This document shows positions 10,549 through 19,827 of a stretch of 64,000 nt of DNA, one piece after another. Every line of letters starts with the position of its first letter. Position 1 is the stretch's first letter. The stretch covers positions 1-64,000 of the forward strand of contig JAOZVV010000180.1 of NCBI GenBank assembly GCA_025869365.1, in the 5' to 3' direction. Source of the DNA: Pseudonocardia sp. (GTDB taxonomy: Bacteria; Actinomycetota; Actinomycetes; Mycobacteriales; Pseudonocardiaceae). Under the pieces are notes generated by a model. The model saw only the letters and a list, made by a program, of their open reading frames with translations, did no database searches and was not told the DNA's origin. Made by a program: the position numbers and the translations under genes.

Positions 10549-11895
10549 ATGGCCCGTCAGCTCAAGCTCGGTGCCGTCCTCATGGGCGTCGGCGGCCCCG
10601 GACAGCACGACGTCTGGACGCACCCCGAGATCCCCGGCGACGCCAGCGTCGACATCGACTGGTACATCGCGCGGGCCCGGCAGGCGGAGGCGGCGCTGTT
10701 CGACCTCGTGTTCATCGTGGACAGCGCCTTCATCACCCCGGACTCCCCGCCGCACTACCTCGCCCGGCTGGAGCCGTTCACCCTGCTCTCCGCGCTCGCG
10801 GTCACGACCCGCAACGTCGGGCTCGTCGGCACGGTGAGCACCAGCTACAACAGCCCGTTCAACCTGGCCCGGCGGTTCGCCTCGCTGGACGTGATCAGCC
10901 GCGGGCGCGCCGGGTGGAACGTCGTCGCCACGGGGGACGGCGGCACCGCCGCGAACTACGGCCTGGACGAGCACTACGACCACCCCACCCGCTACGCGCG
11001 GGCGCTCGAGTCGGTCCGGGTCTGCCAGGGCCTGTGGGACTCCTACGAGGACGACGCCTTCCCCCATGACGTGGCGAGCGGGGTCTTCGTCGATCCCTCC
11101 CGCCAGCACCGCCTCGACCACTCCGGTGAGCACTTCCGCGTCCGCGGCCCGCTGAACCTGATCCGGTCCCCGCAGGGACAACCGGTCATCTTCCAGGCCG
11201 GGAACTCCGAGGAGGGACGCGATCTGGGCGCGTCGATCGGGGACGGCATCTTCACCCACCAGGCGACGATCGAGGAGGGGGTGGCCTTCGCCCGGGAGAT
11301 CCGCGAGCGCGCCGCGGCGAAGGGTCGCGACCCGCAGCACCTCCGGATCATGCCGGGGGTCGAACCGATCGTCGCGGACACCGACGCCCAGGCCCGGGAG
11401 ATCGAGGACCGGCGGCGCGGCGACCGGGACTTCGCCAAGGACCTGGCCCAGTTCGGGCGGCCCTTCGGGTGGCACGACTTCGGCCGCTACGACCTCGACG
11501 CCCCGTTCCCGGACGTCTCCCGCCTGGGGCACAACAACTTCGGCAGCCAGACCGCCACCATCGTGCGGGTCGCGAAGGAGGAGGGGCTGACGCTGCGGCA
11601 GACCGTGCGGCGCTTCTCCGGCCCGCTCCCGTCCCCGTTCGTGGGCAGCGCGGAGACGGTCGCGGACCGGATCCAGGAGTGGTTCGAGGCCGGTGCGCTC
11701 GACGGGGTGAACATCCACGTCACCGTGCCCGGCGCCTTCGCCCGGTTCACCGACGAGGTGCTGCCGATCCTGCGTGCCCGGGGTCTGGTCCGGTCCGCCT
11801 ACGACTCGACGACCCTGCGCGGCAACCTCGGTCTGCCGGTGCCCCCCAACGTCCACACCGTCGCTCGCGAGCGGTCCGCGCGCCTGAGCGCATGA
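10549..11895 (+). CDS. NtaA/SnaA/DszA-family flavin monooxygenase
   Basis: A 448-residue two-component flavin-dependent monooxygenase of the group that includes nitrilotriacetate monooxygenase component A and the desulfurisation enzyme DszA. Family marks are GGPGQHDVW, the block STSYNSPFNLARRFASLDVI, then SRGRAGWNVV, and the later HRLDHSGEHFRVRGPL. It needs reduced flavin from a partner reductase. The ATG at 10549 follows GAAAGGA; the track's upstream GTG adds 22 non-homologous residues. First gene of a long rightward operon and a clear paralogue of the gene at 19828. Confidence 0.85.
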   Translation: MARQLKLGAVLMGVGGPGQHDVWTHPEIPGDASVDIDWYIARARQAEAALFDLVFIVDSAFITPDSPPHYLARLEPFTLLSALAVTTRNVGLVGTVSTSYNSPFNLARRFASLDVISRGRAGWNVVATGDGGTAANYGLDEHYDHPTRYARALESVRVCQGLWDSYEDDAFPHDVASGVFVDPSRQHRLDHSGEHFRVRGPLNLIRSPQGQPVIFQAGNSEEGRDLGASIGDGIFTHQATIEEGVAFAREIRERAAAKGRDPQHLRIMPGVEPIVADTDAQAREIEDRRRGDRDFAKDLAQFGRPFGWHDFGRYDLDAPFPDVSRLGHNNFGSQTATIVRVAKEEGLTLRQTVRRFSGPLPSPFVGSAETVADRIQEWFEAGALDGVNIHVTVPGAFARFTDEVLPILRARGLVRSAYDSTTLRGNLGLPVPPNVHTVARERSARLSA

Positions 11896-11918
11896 GCCAC
11901 ACCCACCATCGGAGAGAC

Positions 11919-13481
11919 ATGAGATTCCTCAGTGACAGACGGCCCTCGGCCGCTGTGGTGGCCGCCGTCGTGGCGGTGATCGCCATGGTCGTGGCGGGGT
12001 GTGGCGGCTCGGCCTCCGGCGGGTCCGCGTCGGATTCCACGATCAGGTGGGGGGTCAAGCAGATCCAAGCGAACTGGGACCCCATCGTCACCGGATCGAC
12101 CGGGGCGACCGTCTACCTGACCCCGATCTACGAGTCGTTGTTCACCGTGGACGGGCAGCGCAAGGTGGTGCCGGCGTTGGCGTCGGGTTATGAGTACAAC
12201 GCCGCCGGTGACCAGATCACGATCAGGCTGAAGCCGGGGTTGACGTTCCAGGACGGGTCCCCGGTGGATGCGGAGGCGGTGAAGTTCACCATCGAGCGGA
12301 TCAAGACCCAGGAGAACTCGGCGCTGAAGGGGTCGTACAGCAACGTCAGGTCCGCGACCGTGGTCGATCCGCTCACGGTGCGGTTGGACCTGGGGCAGCA
12401 GGACTACCAGATCCCGTACCTGCTGGCGGTGCGGGGCGGGATGCTGCCGAGCAAGGCCGCGGCCCAGGCGGACCCCGCCAAGCTGAACTCGGCGGCCCCG
12501 GTGGGCGCGGGCCCGTTCAAGGTGGTGTCCTACGACCCGGAGTCGAAGATCGTCCTGGAGAAGTGGGACGGGTACTGGGACGCGGCGTCGATCAAGGTGA
12601 ACCGGATCGAGATCAACTTCGGGATCGACCCGTCGACGCTGGTCGCGGGCCTGCGGTCGGGGGTCTACAACTGGGCCCAGATCGACCCGCAGCAGGCCGA
12701 CGAGGCGAGGAAGGCCGGGTTCGACGTGCTCGCGAGCGTCGACCGGCACTGGTCCACGCAGTTCCTGAGCCTGAACACGAACAAGGCACCGTTCACCGAC
12801 CCCGCCGTGGCGGAGGCCATCCGCTACGCGGTCAACCCGGACGAGTACGCCACGAAGCTCGGCTTCGGCCTGGCCGTGCCCGCCCGCCAGCTCTTCCCCG
12901 AGGGACATCCGGCCTATGTCCCGGCTTTGGACGCCGAGCATCCCTACGACCCGGCGAAGGCGCGGGAGATCCTGGCGAAGGCGGGCTACACCGACGGCGC
13001 GGTGTCCTTCGACCTGTCCGGGATGGCCGTCCTGTCCGGCCAGGTCGCCGAGGTGCTGCAGCAGCAGCTCAAGGCCGTCGGCATCACGGCGAACATCACC
13101 CTGCTCGACCAGGCCAACTGGGGCAAGGGCTACTTCGGCAAGCAGCAGGCGGCCTCGGTCTACGGCTACGTGGGCCGGGACTCGCACGTGCAGGCGCTGA
13201 CGGAGCACTTCGACGCGGGCGGGGTGCTGAACCTGAGCTCACCGACCACCTCGCCGCAGTTCCAGGAGGCGCTCGAAGCGGTGCGGGCCACCCCGATCGA
13301 TGCTCCGGACTACGAGGCGAAGCTGCAGGCGGCGGCACAGGCGGGCTACGAGAACGGCTCCACCGTCGCCCTGTACAGCGTCCCGAGCGTCGTCGCCAAG
13401 GACAGGTCGATCTCGGACCCGCCCGCGATCGACGGCTACCAGAGCTGGAAGGGCGTCCAGTTCACCCCCGGGCCGCAGTGA
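11919..13481 (+). CDS. ABC importer substrate-binding lipoprotein (family 5), copy 1
   Basis: A 520-residue extracytoplasmic binding protein of the oligopeptide/nickel type (SBP family 5). It has an N-terminal hydrophobic segment and lipobox VAGCGG, then the family fold (IYESLFTVDGQRKVVPALA, LKPGLTFQDGSPVDAEAVKF). Start ATG at 11919 behind GGAGAG; an ATG at 11892 overlapping the previous stop is the alternative. The next permease overlaps its stop (TGATG). Bases 12117-12604 are identical to 22394-22881 in copy 2, and the 3' part is also near-identical, while other parts differ. Substrate is probably what the neighbouring monooxygenases oxidise. Confidence 0.88.
   Translation: MRFLSDRRPSAAVVAAVVAVIAMVVAGCGGSASGGSASDSTIRWGVKQIQANWDPIVTGSTGATVYLTPIYESLFTVDGQRKVVPALASGYEYNAAGDQITIRLKPGLTFQDGSPVDAEAVKFTIERIKTQENSALKGSYSNVRSATVVDPLTVRLDLGQQDYQIPYLLAVRGGMLPSKAAAQADPAKLNSAAPVGAGPFKVVSYDPESKIVLEKWDGYWDAASIKVNRIEINFGIDPSTLVAGLRSGVYNWAQIDPQQADEARKAGFDVLASVDRHWSTQFLSLNTNKAPFTDPAVAEAIRYAVNPDEYATKLGFGLAVPARQLFPEGHPAYVPALDAEHPYDPAKAREILAKAGYTDGAVSFDLSGMAVLSGQVAEVLQQQLKAVGITANITLLDQANWGKGYFGKQQAASVYGYVGRDSHVQALTEHFDAGGVLNLSSPTTSPQFQEALEAVRATPIDAPDYEAKLQAAAQAGYENGSTVALYSVPSVVAKDRSISDPPAIDGYQSWKGVQFTPGPQ
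12117..12604 (+). repeat. 488-bp perfect repeat, copy 1
   Basis: Identical base for base to 22394-22881 (constant offset of 10277), by direct reading. It lies inside the binding-protein gene; both edges drop abruptly to diverged sequence. Confidence 0.93.
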
Positions 13482-14476
13482 TGGCCACCGCGACGAGGTC
13501 CGACGTGCTGCGTGGCCGCGGCAGGCGCCTGGCGGTGTCGGTCGGCAAGCCGCTGGCCGTGTTCGTGCCGGTGTTCCTGCTCGGCACGTTCTTCACCTTC
13601 CTGCTCGGTCACCTTTCGGGCCGTAGCCCCGCCTACATCCAGCTGGGGGACGCGGCGACCCCGGAGGCCGTCGCCGCCGTCGAGCACGAGTGGGGCCTGG
13701 ACCGGCCCTTCGCAGTGCAGTACGTCGACTGGCTCGGGGACATCCTGCACTTCGACCTGGGCGAGAGCTGGTTCAACGGGCACAGCGTCGCCGAGGTGCT
13801 GCTGGACCGGGCGGTGATCACCCTCTCCGCCGCAGGGGTGGCACTGGTCATCGGCGTCGTCGGCGGGTTCGCCCTCGGCGCGCTCGCGGCGCGCTTCCAC
13901 GCCACCTGGGTCGACCGGGCGGTCACCGGCTTCACCACGACGATCTCCGTGCTCCCGCCGTTCGTCGTCGGCATCGCGCTGATCGCGGTGTTCGCCGTGA
14001 GCCTGGACCTGCTGCCCGCGGCCGGCTACGTGCCGCTCGAGGCAGGCCTGGGGCCGTGGCTGTCCCACCTGCTCCTCCCGGCGCTCGCGCTCAGCTTCGA
14101 CACCGTCGCCGACGTCGCGCGCCAGCTGCGGGACGGGCTCGTGTCGGCGAAGCGGGAGAACTACGTGACCGGGGCCCTCGTGCGCGGTCTCGGGCCCCGC
14201 CGGATCTTCTTCGTGCACGTGCTGCGCAACGGCGTCGGGCCCGCCCTGGCCGTGCTCGGGCTGAAGTTCCCGGCGCTGCTCGGCGGCGCCGTCGTGACCG
14301 AGGCGATCTTCGGGCTGTCCGGCTACGGGGTGTTCGCCACCCAGGCGGCCATCCGCGGTGACGTGCCTGCGGTGCAGGGCGTGCTCGTCGTGTCCGTGGT
14401 GCTCGTCGTGGTGTTCAACCTCGTCGTCAACATCGTCCTCAACCGGCTCTCGCCGGCCGCGGCCAGGGGGTTCTGA
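13481..14476 (+). CDS. ABC importer permease (DppB type)
   Basis: A 331-residue membrane protein with six predicted segments and the DppB-type opening (KPLAVFVPVFLLGTFFTFLLGHLSG, then EHEWGLDRPFAVQYVDWLGDILHFDLGESW). The coupling loop near residues 215-235 (SAKRENYVTGALVRGLGPRRI) contacts the ATPases. The start codon overlaps the binding-protein stop. It pairs with the DppC-type permease that follows after 3 bases. Confidence 0.9.
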   Translation: MATATRSDVLRGRGRRLAVSVGKPLAVFVPVFLLGTFFTFLLGHLSGRSPAYIQLGDAATPEAVAAVEHEWGLDRPFAVQYVDWLGDILHFDLGESWFNGHSVAEVLLDRAVITLSAAGVALVIGVVGGFALGALAARFHATWVDRAVTGFTTTISVLPPFVVGIALIAVFAVSLDLLPAAGYVPLEAGLGPWLSHLLLPALALSFDTVADVARQLRDGLVSAKRENYVTGALVRGLGPRRIFFVHVLRNGVGPALAVLGLKFPALLGGAVVTEAIFGLSGYGVFATQAAIRGDVPAVQGVLVVSVVLVVVFNLVVNIVLNRLSPAAARGF

Positions 14477-14479
14477 GAG

Positions 14480-15349
14480 ATGATCAAGGTATTGCTCCGC
14501 CTGCCGAGTGCCCGGATCGCCCTCGGGGTGCTGCTGGTCATCGCCGTGATCACGGTCTTCGGTCCGGTGCTGGCGCCCTACGATCCGCTGCAGGGCTCCG
14601 ATCTCACCCTCGCGCCTCCGTCGGCCGGGCACTGGCTCGGCACGGACTACACCGGCCGCGACGTGCTCAGCCGGATCCTGGCGGGCGCACCGCTGAGCAT
14701 CGTGAGCACGTGCCAGGTGGCGGGGATCGCCCTGGTGCTCGGGACGATCCCGGGCATCCTCTCGGTGTACCTCGGGTCGGTCTTCGAGTGGGTCTCGCTG
14801 CGCCTCGTCGACACCCTCGTCGCGCTGCCGTTCCTGGTGTTCGCGGTGGCCATGACCGCGCTGCTCGGCAACGGCATCACCCAGGCCATGATCGCGGTGG
14901 GGCTGCTGGTCGCGCCGCTGTTCTACCGGGTGGCCCGGGCCGCGACGCTGACCGTCGCCCGGTCCCAGTACGTCGAGGCGGCGCTGCTCGCCGGGGCGTC
15001 GACCGGGTGGATCGTGCGTAGGCACGTGTGGGGGAAGGTCCTGCCGCCCATCGCGATCACCCTGGCGACCACCCTCGGCGTGGGGCTCGTGGTGATCTCC
15101 AGCCTGACCTTCCTCGGCATCGGCGTGCAGCCGCCCACCCCGACCTGGGGCGGGATCCTCGCCTCGGACCTGGACTACCTGCCGCAGAAGGCCTACGCCC
15201 CGGTCTTCCCGGCCGTGATCATCCTCGTCACCGTGCTGGCGTTCAACATGCTCGCCGACGCCATCCGGGACGCCGCCGGCCAGTCCGGCCGCGTGCTGGT
15301 CGGGGCCAGGACGGCCAAGGCCAACCGGGCCCGGAGGGTCACGGCATGA
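14480..15349 (+). CDS. ABC importer permease (DppC type)
   Basis: A 289-residue second permease of the importer. The DppC-type N-terminal region is present (GPVLAPYDPLQGSDLTLAPPSAGHWLGTD), with the HWLGTDYTGRDVLSRIL motif of this family and a coupling loop (VEAALLAGASTGWIVRRHV). It has about six membrane segments. It follows the first permease after 3 bases and overlaps the first ATPase gene by ATGA. Confidence 0.9.
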   Translation: MIKVLLRLPSARIALGVLLVIAVITVFGPVLAPYDPLQGSDLTLAPPSAGHWLGTDYTGRDVLSRILAGAPLSIVSTCQVAGIALVLGTIPGILSVYLGSVFEWVSLRLVDTLVALPFLVFAVAMTALLGNGITQAMIAVGLLVAPLFYRVARAATLTVARSQYVEAALLAGASTGWIVRRHVWGKVLPPIAITLATTLGVGLVVISSLTFLGIGVQPPTPTWGGILASDLDYLPQKAYAPVFPAVIILVTVLAFNMLADAIRDAAGQSGRVLVGARTAKANRARRVTA

Positions 15350-16263
15350 CGGCCCCCGACACCACCGAAGGAGACCTGATGACGCAGGCCACCGTGGTCG
15401 AGAGCGGCCCCGCCGCCGAACCCGTCGCGGACGCCCACCCGGAGGACGTGCTGGTCCTCCACGACGTCCGCATCCACGACGACCTGAGCGACACCGAGCT
15501 GGTGCACGGCGTCAGCCTGCGGCTGGGCCGCGGGCGGGTGGTGGGCATCGTCGGTGAGTCCGGCAGCGGCAAGTCACTCACCTGCCGGGCCGTCCTCGGC
15601 ATCCTGCCGGACCTGATCGAGGTCTCCGGCGGCTCGATCACGCTGCTGGGGCGCGACGCCGCCACGTTCACACGGCAGGACTGGACGGCGGTGCGGGGCG
15701 CCGGAGTCGGTGCGGTGTTCCAGGACCCGGCCTCGTACCTGAACCCGTCCATCCCCGTGGGCAAGCAGCTCCGGGAGGTGCTGCGGGTGCGGGGCGGCCT
15801 GTCCCGCAAGGACGCGCACCGGCGGGCCGTCGAGCTGTTCGACGCCGTGCACCTGCGGGATCCCGAGCGGGTGTACCGGCAGTACGTGCACGAGCTGTCC
15901 GGCGGGATGCTGCAACGGGTGCTCATCGCGATCGCGATCTCGCTCGATCCCGAGATCCTCATCGCGGACGAGGCGACGACCGCGCTCGACGCCACCGTGC
16001 AGGCCGAGATCCTCGACCTGCTCGCCGAGCTCACCGAGCGGCTCGGGCTGGCGCTCGTGCTCGTCTCGCACGACCTGGCCGTGGTGGCCCAGCTCTGCGA
16101 CGAGGTGCTGGTCCTGCGGGACGGACACGTCGTCGAGCAGGGGCCGACCGCACGGATCCTGCACGACCCGCAGGAGGACTACACCCGGCTCCTCGTCGCC
16201 GAGCACGAGCAGTACGGGCTCGAGCGCTACCTGACGCCGACGGGGGAGCCGACCCGTGTCTGA
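15346..16263 (+). CDS. ABC importer ATP-binding protein (DppD type)
   Basis: A 305-residue ATPase with Walker A GESGSGKS, Q-loop AVFQDPASYLNPS, signature ELSGGMLQR, Walker B EILIADEATTALD and the switch histidine in VSHDLAVVAQ. The start at 15346 overlaps the permease stop and follows GGAGG; a second start at 15379 behind GAAGGAG is possible and would remove 11 residues. It drives import together with the DppF-type partner, whose GTG start overlaps its 3' end by 8 bases. Confidence 0.9.
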   Translation: MTAPDTTEGDLMTQATVVESGPAAEPVADAHPEDVLVLHDVRIHDDLSDTELVHGVSLRLGRGRVVGIVGESGSGKSLTCRAVLGILPDLIEVSGGSITLLGRDAATFTRQDWTAVRGAGVGAVFQDPASYLNPSIPVGKQLREVLRVRGGLSRKDAHRRAVELFDAVHLRDPERVYRQYVHELSGGMLQRVLIAIAISLDPEILIADEATTALDATVQAEILDLLAELTERLGLALVLVSHDLAVVAQLCDEVLVLRDGHVVEQGPTARILHDPQEDYTRLLVAEHEQYGLERYLTPTGEPTRV

Positions 16264-17122
16264 GCCCCGCCCCATCCTCGAGATCGAGGGCCTCGACGTC
16301 GCGTTCGGACGCGGCCCCGCGCGCAAGGAGGCCCTGTCCGGCGCCACCCTGAGCCTGCTGCCGGGCGAGGCCGTCGGGGTCATCGGCGAGTCCGGGGCGG
16401 GGAAGTCCACGCTCGCCCGCGCCGTGCTCGGGCTGGCCCCGGTCACGGCGGGCTCGGTGCGCGTCGTCGGGCGGGACGTGGCCCGGCTGTCCCGCCGGGA
16501 ACGCCGCGAGTTCGGCCGCAGCGGCGTGGCGCAGTACGTGTTCCAGGACCCGCTGCGCAGCCTGGACCCGGACCAGACCGTGCAGGCCGCCGTGGCGGAG
16601 CCGCTGGAGATCCGGGGGGAGCTCAACCGCGCCGAGATCGCGGCGGCGGTGCGGGCGCAGTTCGCCGCCGTGGAGCTCGACGAGTCGCTGCTCGACCGGT
16701 TCCCCGCCCAGCTCTCCGGCGGGCAGCGCCAGCGCGTCGCCGTCGCGAGGGCGCTGGTCACCGCGCCGCGGCTGCTGCTGCTCGACGAGCCGGTCAGCGC
16801 GCTCGACTCGGCGAACCGGGTCCGGATCCTGCAGCTGCTGGAGCGGCTGCGGGCCACCACGGACATCACGCTGCTGTTCATCTCGCACGATCTCGGGTCC
16901 ATCGCCGGCGTCACCGACCGGACGATCGTGCTGCACGACGGCCGGATCGTTGAGGACGGACCGACCGCCCGGGTCATCACCGCCCCCGAGCACCCGTACA
17001 CCCGGCTGCTCGTGGGCTCCGCGCCGACGCTCACCTCCGGTGCGGCGGACCGCGCCGTCCGCGCGCGGCTGCGGGCCGAGCTCGCCGCGGCGCAGCGGTC
17101 ACTCGCCGAGGCGGCGACATGA
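16256..17122 (+). CDS. ABC importer ATP-binding protein (DppF type)
   Basis: A 288-residue second ATPase: Walker A GESGAGKST, Q-loop YVFQDPLRSLDPDQ, signature QLSGGQRQR, Walker B LLLLDEPVSALD and switch histidine ISHDLGSIAG. It completes a BCDF set with one binding protein upstream and a second one at the far end of the cluster. Its stop overlaps the start of the following luciferase-like gene (ATGA), tying transport and catabolism into one transcript. Confidence 0.9.
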   Translation: MSEPRPILEIEGLDVAFGRGPARKEALSGATLSLLPGEAVGVIGESGAGKSTLARAVLGLAPVTAGSVRVVGRDVARLSRRERREFGRSGVAQYVFQDPLRSLDPDQTVQAAVAEPLEIRGELNRAEIAAAVRAQFAAVELDESLLDRFPAQLSGGQRQRVAVARALVTAPRLLLLDEPVSALDSANRVRILQLLERLRATTDITLLFISHDLGSIAGVTDRTIVLHDGRIVEDGPTARVITAPEHPYTRLLVGSAPTLTSGAADRAVRARLRAELAAAQRSLAEAAT

Positions 17123-18162
17123 CGTCCCGACACCCTCACCCGGAGGTCCCCGTGACCGCAACGCCTGCCGAACCCCCCGTCCGCGGGCTGTCCTTCTTCC
17201 TCACCGTCCCGACCGACCCGCGACCGGGGCGGGTCTACGCGGACGCGCTGGACTCGGTCCGGCTCGCCGAACAGCTCGGGTTCGAGACCGCCTGGGTCGC
17301 CGAGGGCCACTTCCAGTTCCTCGGCCTGCCCGCCGCGCTGTCCTTCCTCGCCGCGGCCACCCAGGCCGCGCACCGGATCCGGCTCGGCACCGCGGTGCTG
17401 CCGCTGGCGTTCGACAACCCGATCCGGATCGCCGAGACGGCGGCGTTCGTCGACGCGCTGAGCGGCGGGCGGCTCGAGCTGGGGATCGGCAAGAGCAACC
17501 CGATGTCGACGGCGATCTTCAGCGCGTTCGGCCTGTCCGAGGGCGACCGCGAGACGCTCTACACCGACGCCCTGGACGGGTTCCGGCGCGCGATCGAGCA
17601 CGGCGTGTCGGCGGACGGGAAGCAGGTCCCGCTCTACCCGCCGCCCGCCGGTCTCGCCGACCGGCTGTGGCAGGCGACCGGCAACCCGCGCACCGCGGCC
17701 GCGATCGGACGGGCGGGTGACGGCCTGCTGCTCTTCCGGCTGACCCCGCAGGGCGATCCCGGCCAGGTCCAGTCCGCGCTGATCGACGACTACCTGGGTG
17801 CGCTCCCCGCGGGCGCCGAGTCGCGCATCGGGATCTCCCGGGGGGTGCTGCCGGCGGCGTCCCGCGCGGAGGCGATCGCGCTGGTCGCCGCGGAGCTGGA
17901 GCAGCACCCGGCGCGCTTCCGCGTTCCGGCGGGACCCGCACCGAGCAGCCCCGAGGAGTACCTCGACGCCCTCAACGTCAAGTACGGCAGCCCGGACGAC
18001 GTCATCGAGCAGCTCTCCCGCGACGAGGCCTTCGTCCGCTCCACCGACCGGCTGTTCTCCCTGCCGCTCTCCGCGGGGACCACCGCGTTCCGCGAGGCCC
18101 TGGCGCTGGTGGCGGACGAGGTCCACCCGCGGGTCCGGCCCGCCGTCGCCCACGCCGCATGA
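17119..18162 (+). CDS. LLM-class flavin-dependent oxidoreductase
   Basis: A 347-residue luciferase-like TIM barrel (LAEQLGFETAWVAEGHF, RIRLGTAVLPLAFDNPIRIAE, LSGGRLELGIG). This is the bacterial-luciferase/F420-type arrangement, distinct from the NtaA/DszA genes. ATG overlaps the previous stop; a GTG at 17152 behind GGAGG would trim 11 residues. Probable role is oxidation or reduction of an intermediate of the imported substrate, with reduced FMN or F420 as cofactor; which one cannot be told. Confidence 0.78.
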   Translation: MTSRHPHPEVPVTATPAEPPVRGLSFFLTVPTDPRPGRVYADALDSVRLAEQLGFETAWVAEGHFQFLGLPAALSFLAAATQAAHRIRLGTAVLPLAFDNPIRIAETAAFVDALSGGRLELGIGKSNPMSTAIFSAFGLSEGDRETLYTDALDGFRRAIEHGVSADGKQVPLYPPPAGLADRLWQATGNPRTAAAIGRAGDGLLLFRLTPQGDPGQVQSALIDDYLGALPAGAESRIGISRGVLPAASRAEAIALVAAELEQHPARFRVPAGPAPSSPEEYLDALNVKYGSPDDVIEQLSRDEAFVRSTDRLFSLPLSAGTTAFREALALVADEVHPRVRPAVAHAA

Positions 18163-18187
18163 CCCTCGACCGACAGGAGCACCGACC

Positions 18188-19024
18188 ATGACCCAGACCC
18201 TGGACCCCGCCACGCGTCACGCCGAGTGGTCGGCCTGGCGGGCCGAGAACGAACGGCGCCGCCGCGACCCGTACGGCTACCTCGCCTACCGCGCCGTGCA
18301 CTTCCTGGAGACCGAGCCCCGCACCTTCCCCGGCGTGCCCGGGGTGTGGACGACGGGCCCCGACGGACCGGTCGTCGAGCTCGGCGCGGGGGAGTCCCTG
18401 CTCGTCGAGGACACCGAGCGGACCGGCACGATCGTGTTCGGGCCCGTCCGCGAGCGGGAGTTCCGCCGGGCCGCGCGGACCGGGGACGTCGTGCTGGAGC
18501 TGTCCCGCCGCGGTGGCCGCGACCTGCTCCGGCCGCTCGACCCCACCTACCGGCTGCGCGCGGACTACGTCGAGACCCCCGCCTTCGAGCACGACCCCGG
18601 GTGGATCCTCCCCGCCGTGCTCGAGCGGTATCCGCAGGGGCGGCCGCAGCAGGTCCGCGCGGCCGTCGCGGGCATCGAGCACACCCACGAGGCCGTGGGC
18701 GAGGTCGTCTTCACGGTCGACGGGGCCGAGCACCGGCTCGTCGTGTTCGGCCGCGACGACGACCCCGGCTCCGGGATCCTGCTGTTCCGGGACGCCACCA
18801 GCGGGGTCACCACCTACGCGGCGAGCCGGTCGCTCGCCCTCCCGCTGCCGGGTGAGGGGGACTCCGACCTCGTTCTGGACTTCAACCGCGCGGGCAACCT
18901 GCAGTGCGCCTACACCGACCATGCACCGTGCCCGCTCGCGCCCGCTCGCAACCGGCTCCCGTTCGCGGTCGAGGCGGGCGAGCGGACACCCGTGCTGCGC
19001 GGCGGGCGGGAGGCGGACCGATGA
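18188..19024 (+). CDS. DUF1684 domain protein
   Basis: A 278-residue protein of the DUF1684 family. Typical marks are RRRDPYGYLAYRAVHFL near the N-terminus, a central beta-rich region (HRLVVFGRDDDPGSGILLFRDATSG) and the C-terminal VLDFNRAGNLQCAYTDHAPCPLAPARNRLPFAVEAGE. Biochemical function is not established. In this cluster it sits between a luciferase-like oxygenase and a hydrolase, which suggests a part in handling the same substrate. The ATG at 18188 is where homology starts; the track ORF begins too early. It ends overlapping the next start. Confidence 0.82.
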   Translation: MTQTLDPATRHAEWSAWRAENERRRRDPYGYLAYRAVHFLETEPRTFPGVPGVWTTGPDGPVVELGAGESLLVEDTERTGTIVFGPVREREFRRAARTGDVVLELSRRGGRDLLRPLDPTYRLRADYVETPAFEHDPGWILPAVLERYPQGRPQQVRAAVAGIEHTHEAVGEVVFTVDGAEHRLVVFGRDDDPGSGILLFRDATSGVTTYAASRSLALPLPGEGDSDLVLDFNRAGNLQCAYTDHAPCPLAPARNRLPFAVEAGERTPVLRGGREADR

Positions 19025-19803
19025 CCGCGGCGGCGGAGAGCCCCGCCGTCACCGGGTGGAACGCGGTGTGGAGCGAGCCCGACGGGGTGGTCCCGCGGGG
19101 GACCCTGGTCGTGCTCCCGGGGCGCGGTGAGCAGGCCGGCGTCTACGCCCGCCTGGGCCGGCGGCTCTCCGCGGACGGCTACCGGGTGCTGCTCGTCCCC
19201 GACCCCACCGTCGACGCCGCACGGACCACGGAGCAGGTCCGGGCACTGCTCGCGGACGCGGGATCCGGGCCGCACCCGCGCGTGCTGGTCGGCTCGGACA
19301 CCGGGGCGCTCTTCGCGGCGGCGCTCGTCGCCGACGGCTTCCCCGGCGTGGACGCGCTGGTGCTGGCCGGTCTGCCCGTCCACCGGGCGGCGGGGCCCGC
19401 GGGATGGGCGGAGGAGCTGGACGCGCGGACCGCCTGCCCGGTGCACCGCGACGTGCTCGACGGCGCCACCGCGCTCCGCCGGGGCGCGCTCGCCGAGCCC
19501 GTCCCGGAGGAGTGGGTCCGGGCCGCGGTCCCGGAACGGATCGGGGTACCGGTGCTCGGGCTGCACGGCACGGCCGACCCGCTCGGGGCGGTCGACTCCG
19601 TCCGCGACTGGTACGCCCGCCTCGGCGAGGCCGAGCTGGTGGCGATCGTGGGCGGCCGCCACGACGCGCTGAACGACCAGAGCCATCGCACGGCGGCCGC
19701 GACCGTCGTGCTGTTCCTGGAGCGGCTGCGAGCGGGGCTGCCCGAGATCGCCCGCCGCGAGCCGGTCCGGGCCCGGGCGCAGGGCCGACCGGTACCGGCC
19801 TGA
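19021..19803 (+). CDS. Alpha/beta hydrolase with an aspartate at the nucleophile elbow
   Basis: A 260-residue alpha/beta hydrolase. The oxyanion strand is LVVLPGRGEQAGVY, the elbow is VLVGSDTGALF, a GTADPL loop could supply the acid, and GGRHDALN the histidine. The elbow G-S-D-T-G puts aspartate (D93) where serine esterases have serine, as in haloalkane dehalogenases and epoxide hydrolases. If that alignment is right, it would act through an aspartyl-ester intermediate on a C-halogen, epoxide or related bond. Overlaps the DUF1684 gene by ATGA. Substrate unknown. Confidence 0.75.
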   Translation: MTAAAESPAVTGWNAVWSEPDGVVPRGTLVVLPGRGEQAGVYARLGRRLSADGYRVLLVPDPTVDAARTTEQVRALLADAGSGPHPRVLVGSDTGALFAAALVADGFPGVDALVLAGLPVHRAAGPAGWAEELDARTACPVHRDVLDGATALRRGALAEPVPEEWVRAAVPERIGVPVLGLHGTADPLGAVDSVRDWYARLGEAELVAIVGGRHDALNDQSHRTAAATVVLFLERLRAGLPEIARREPVRARAQGRPVPA

Positions 19804-19827
19804 GTGGACGACGACGAGAGGAACGGC

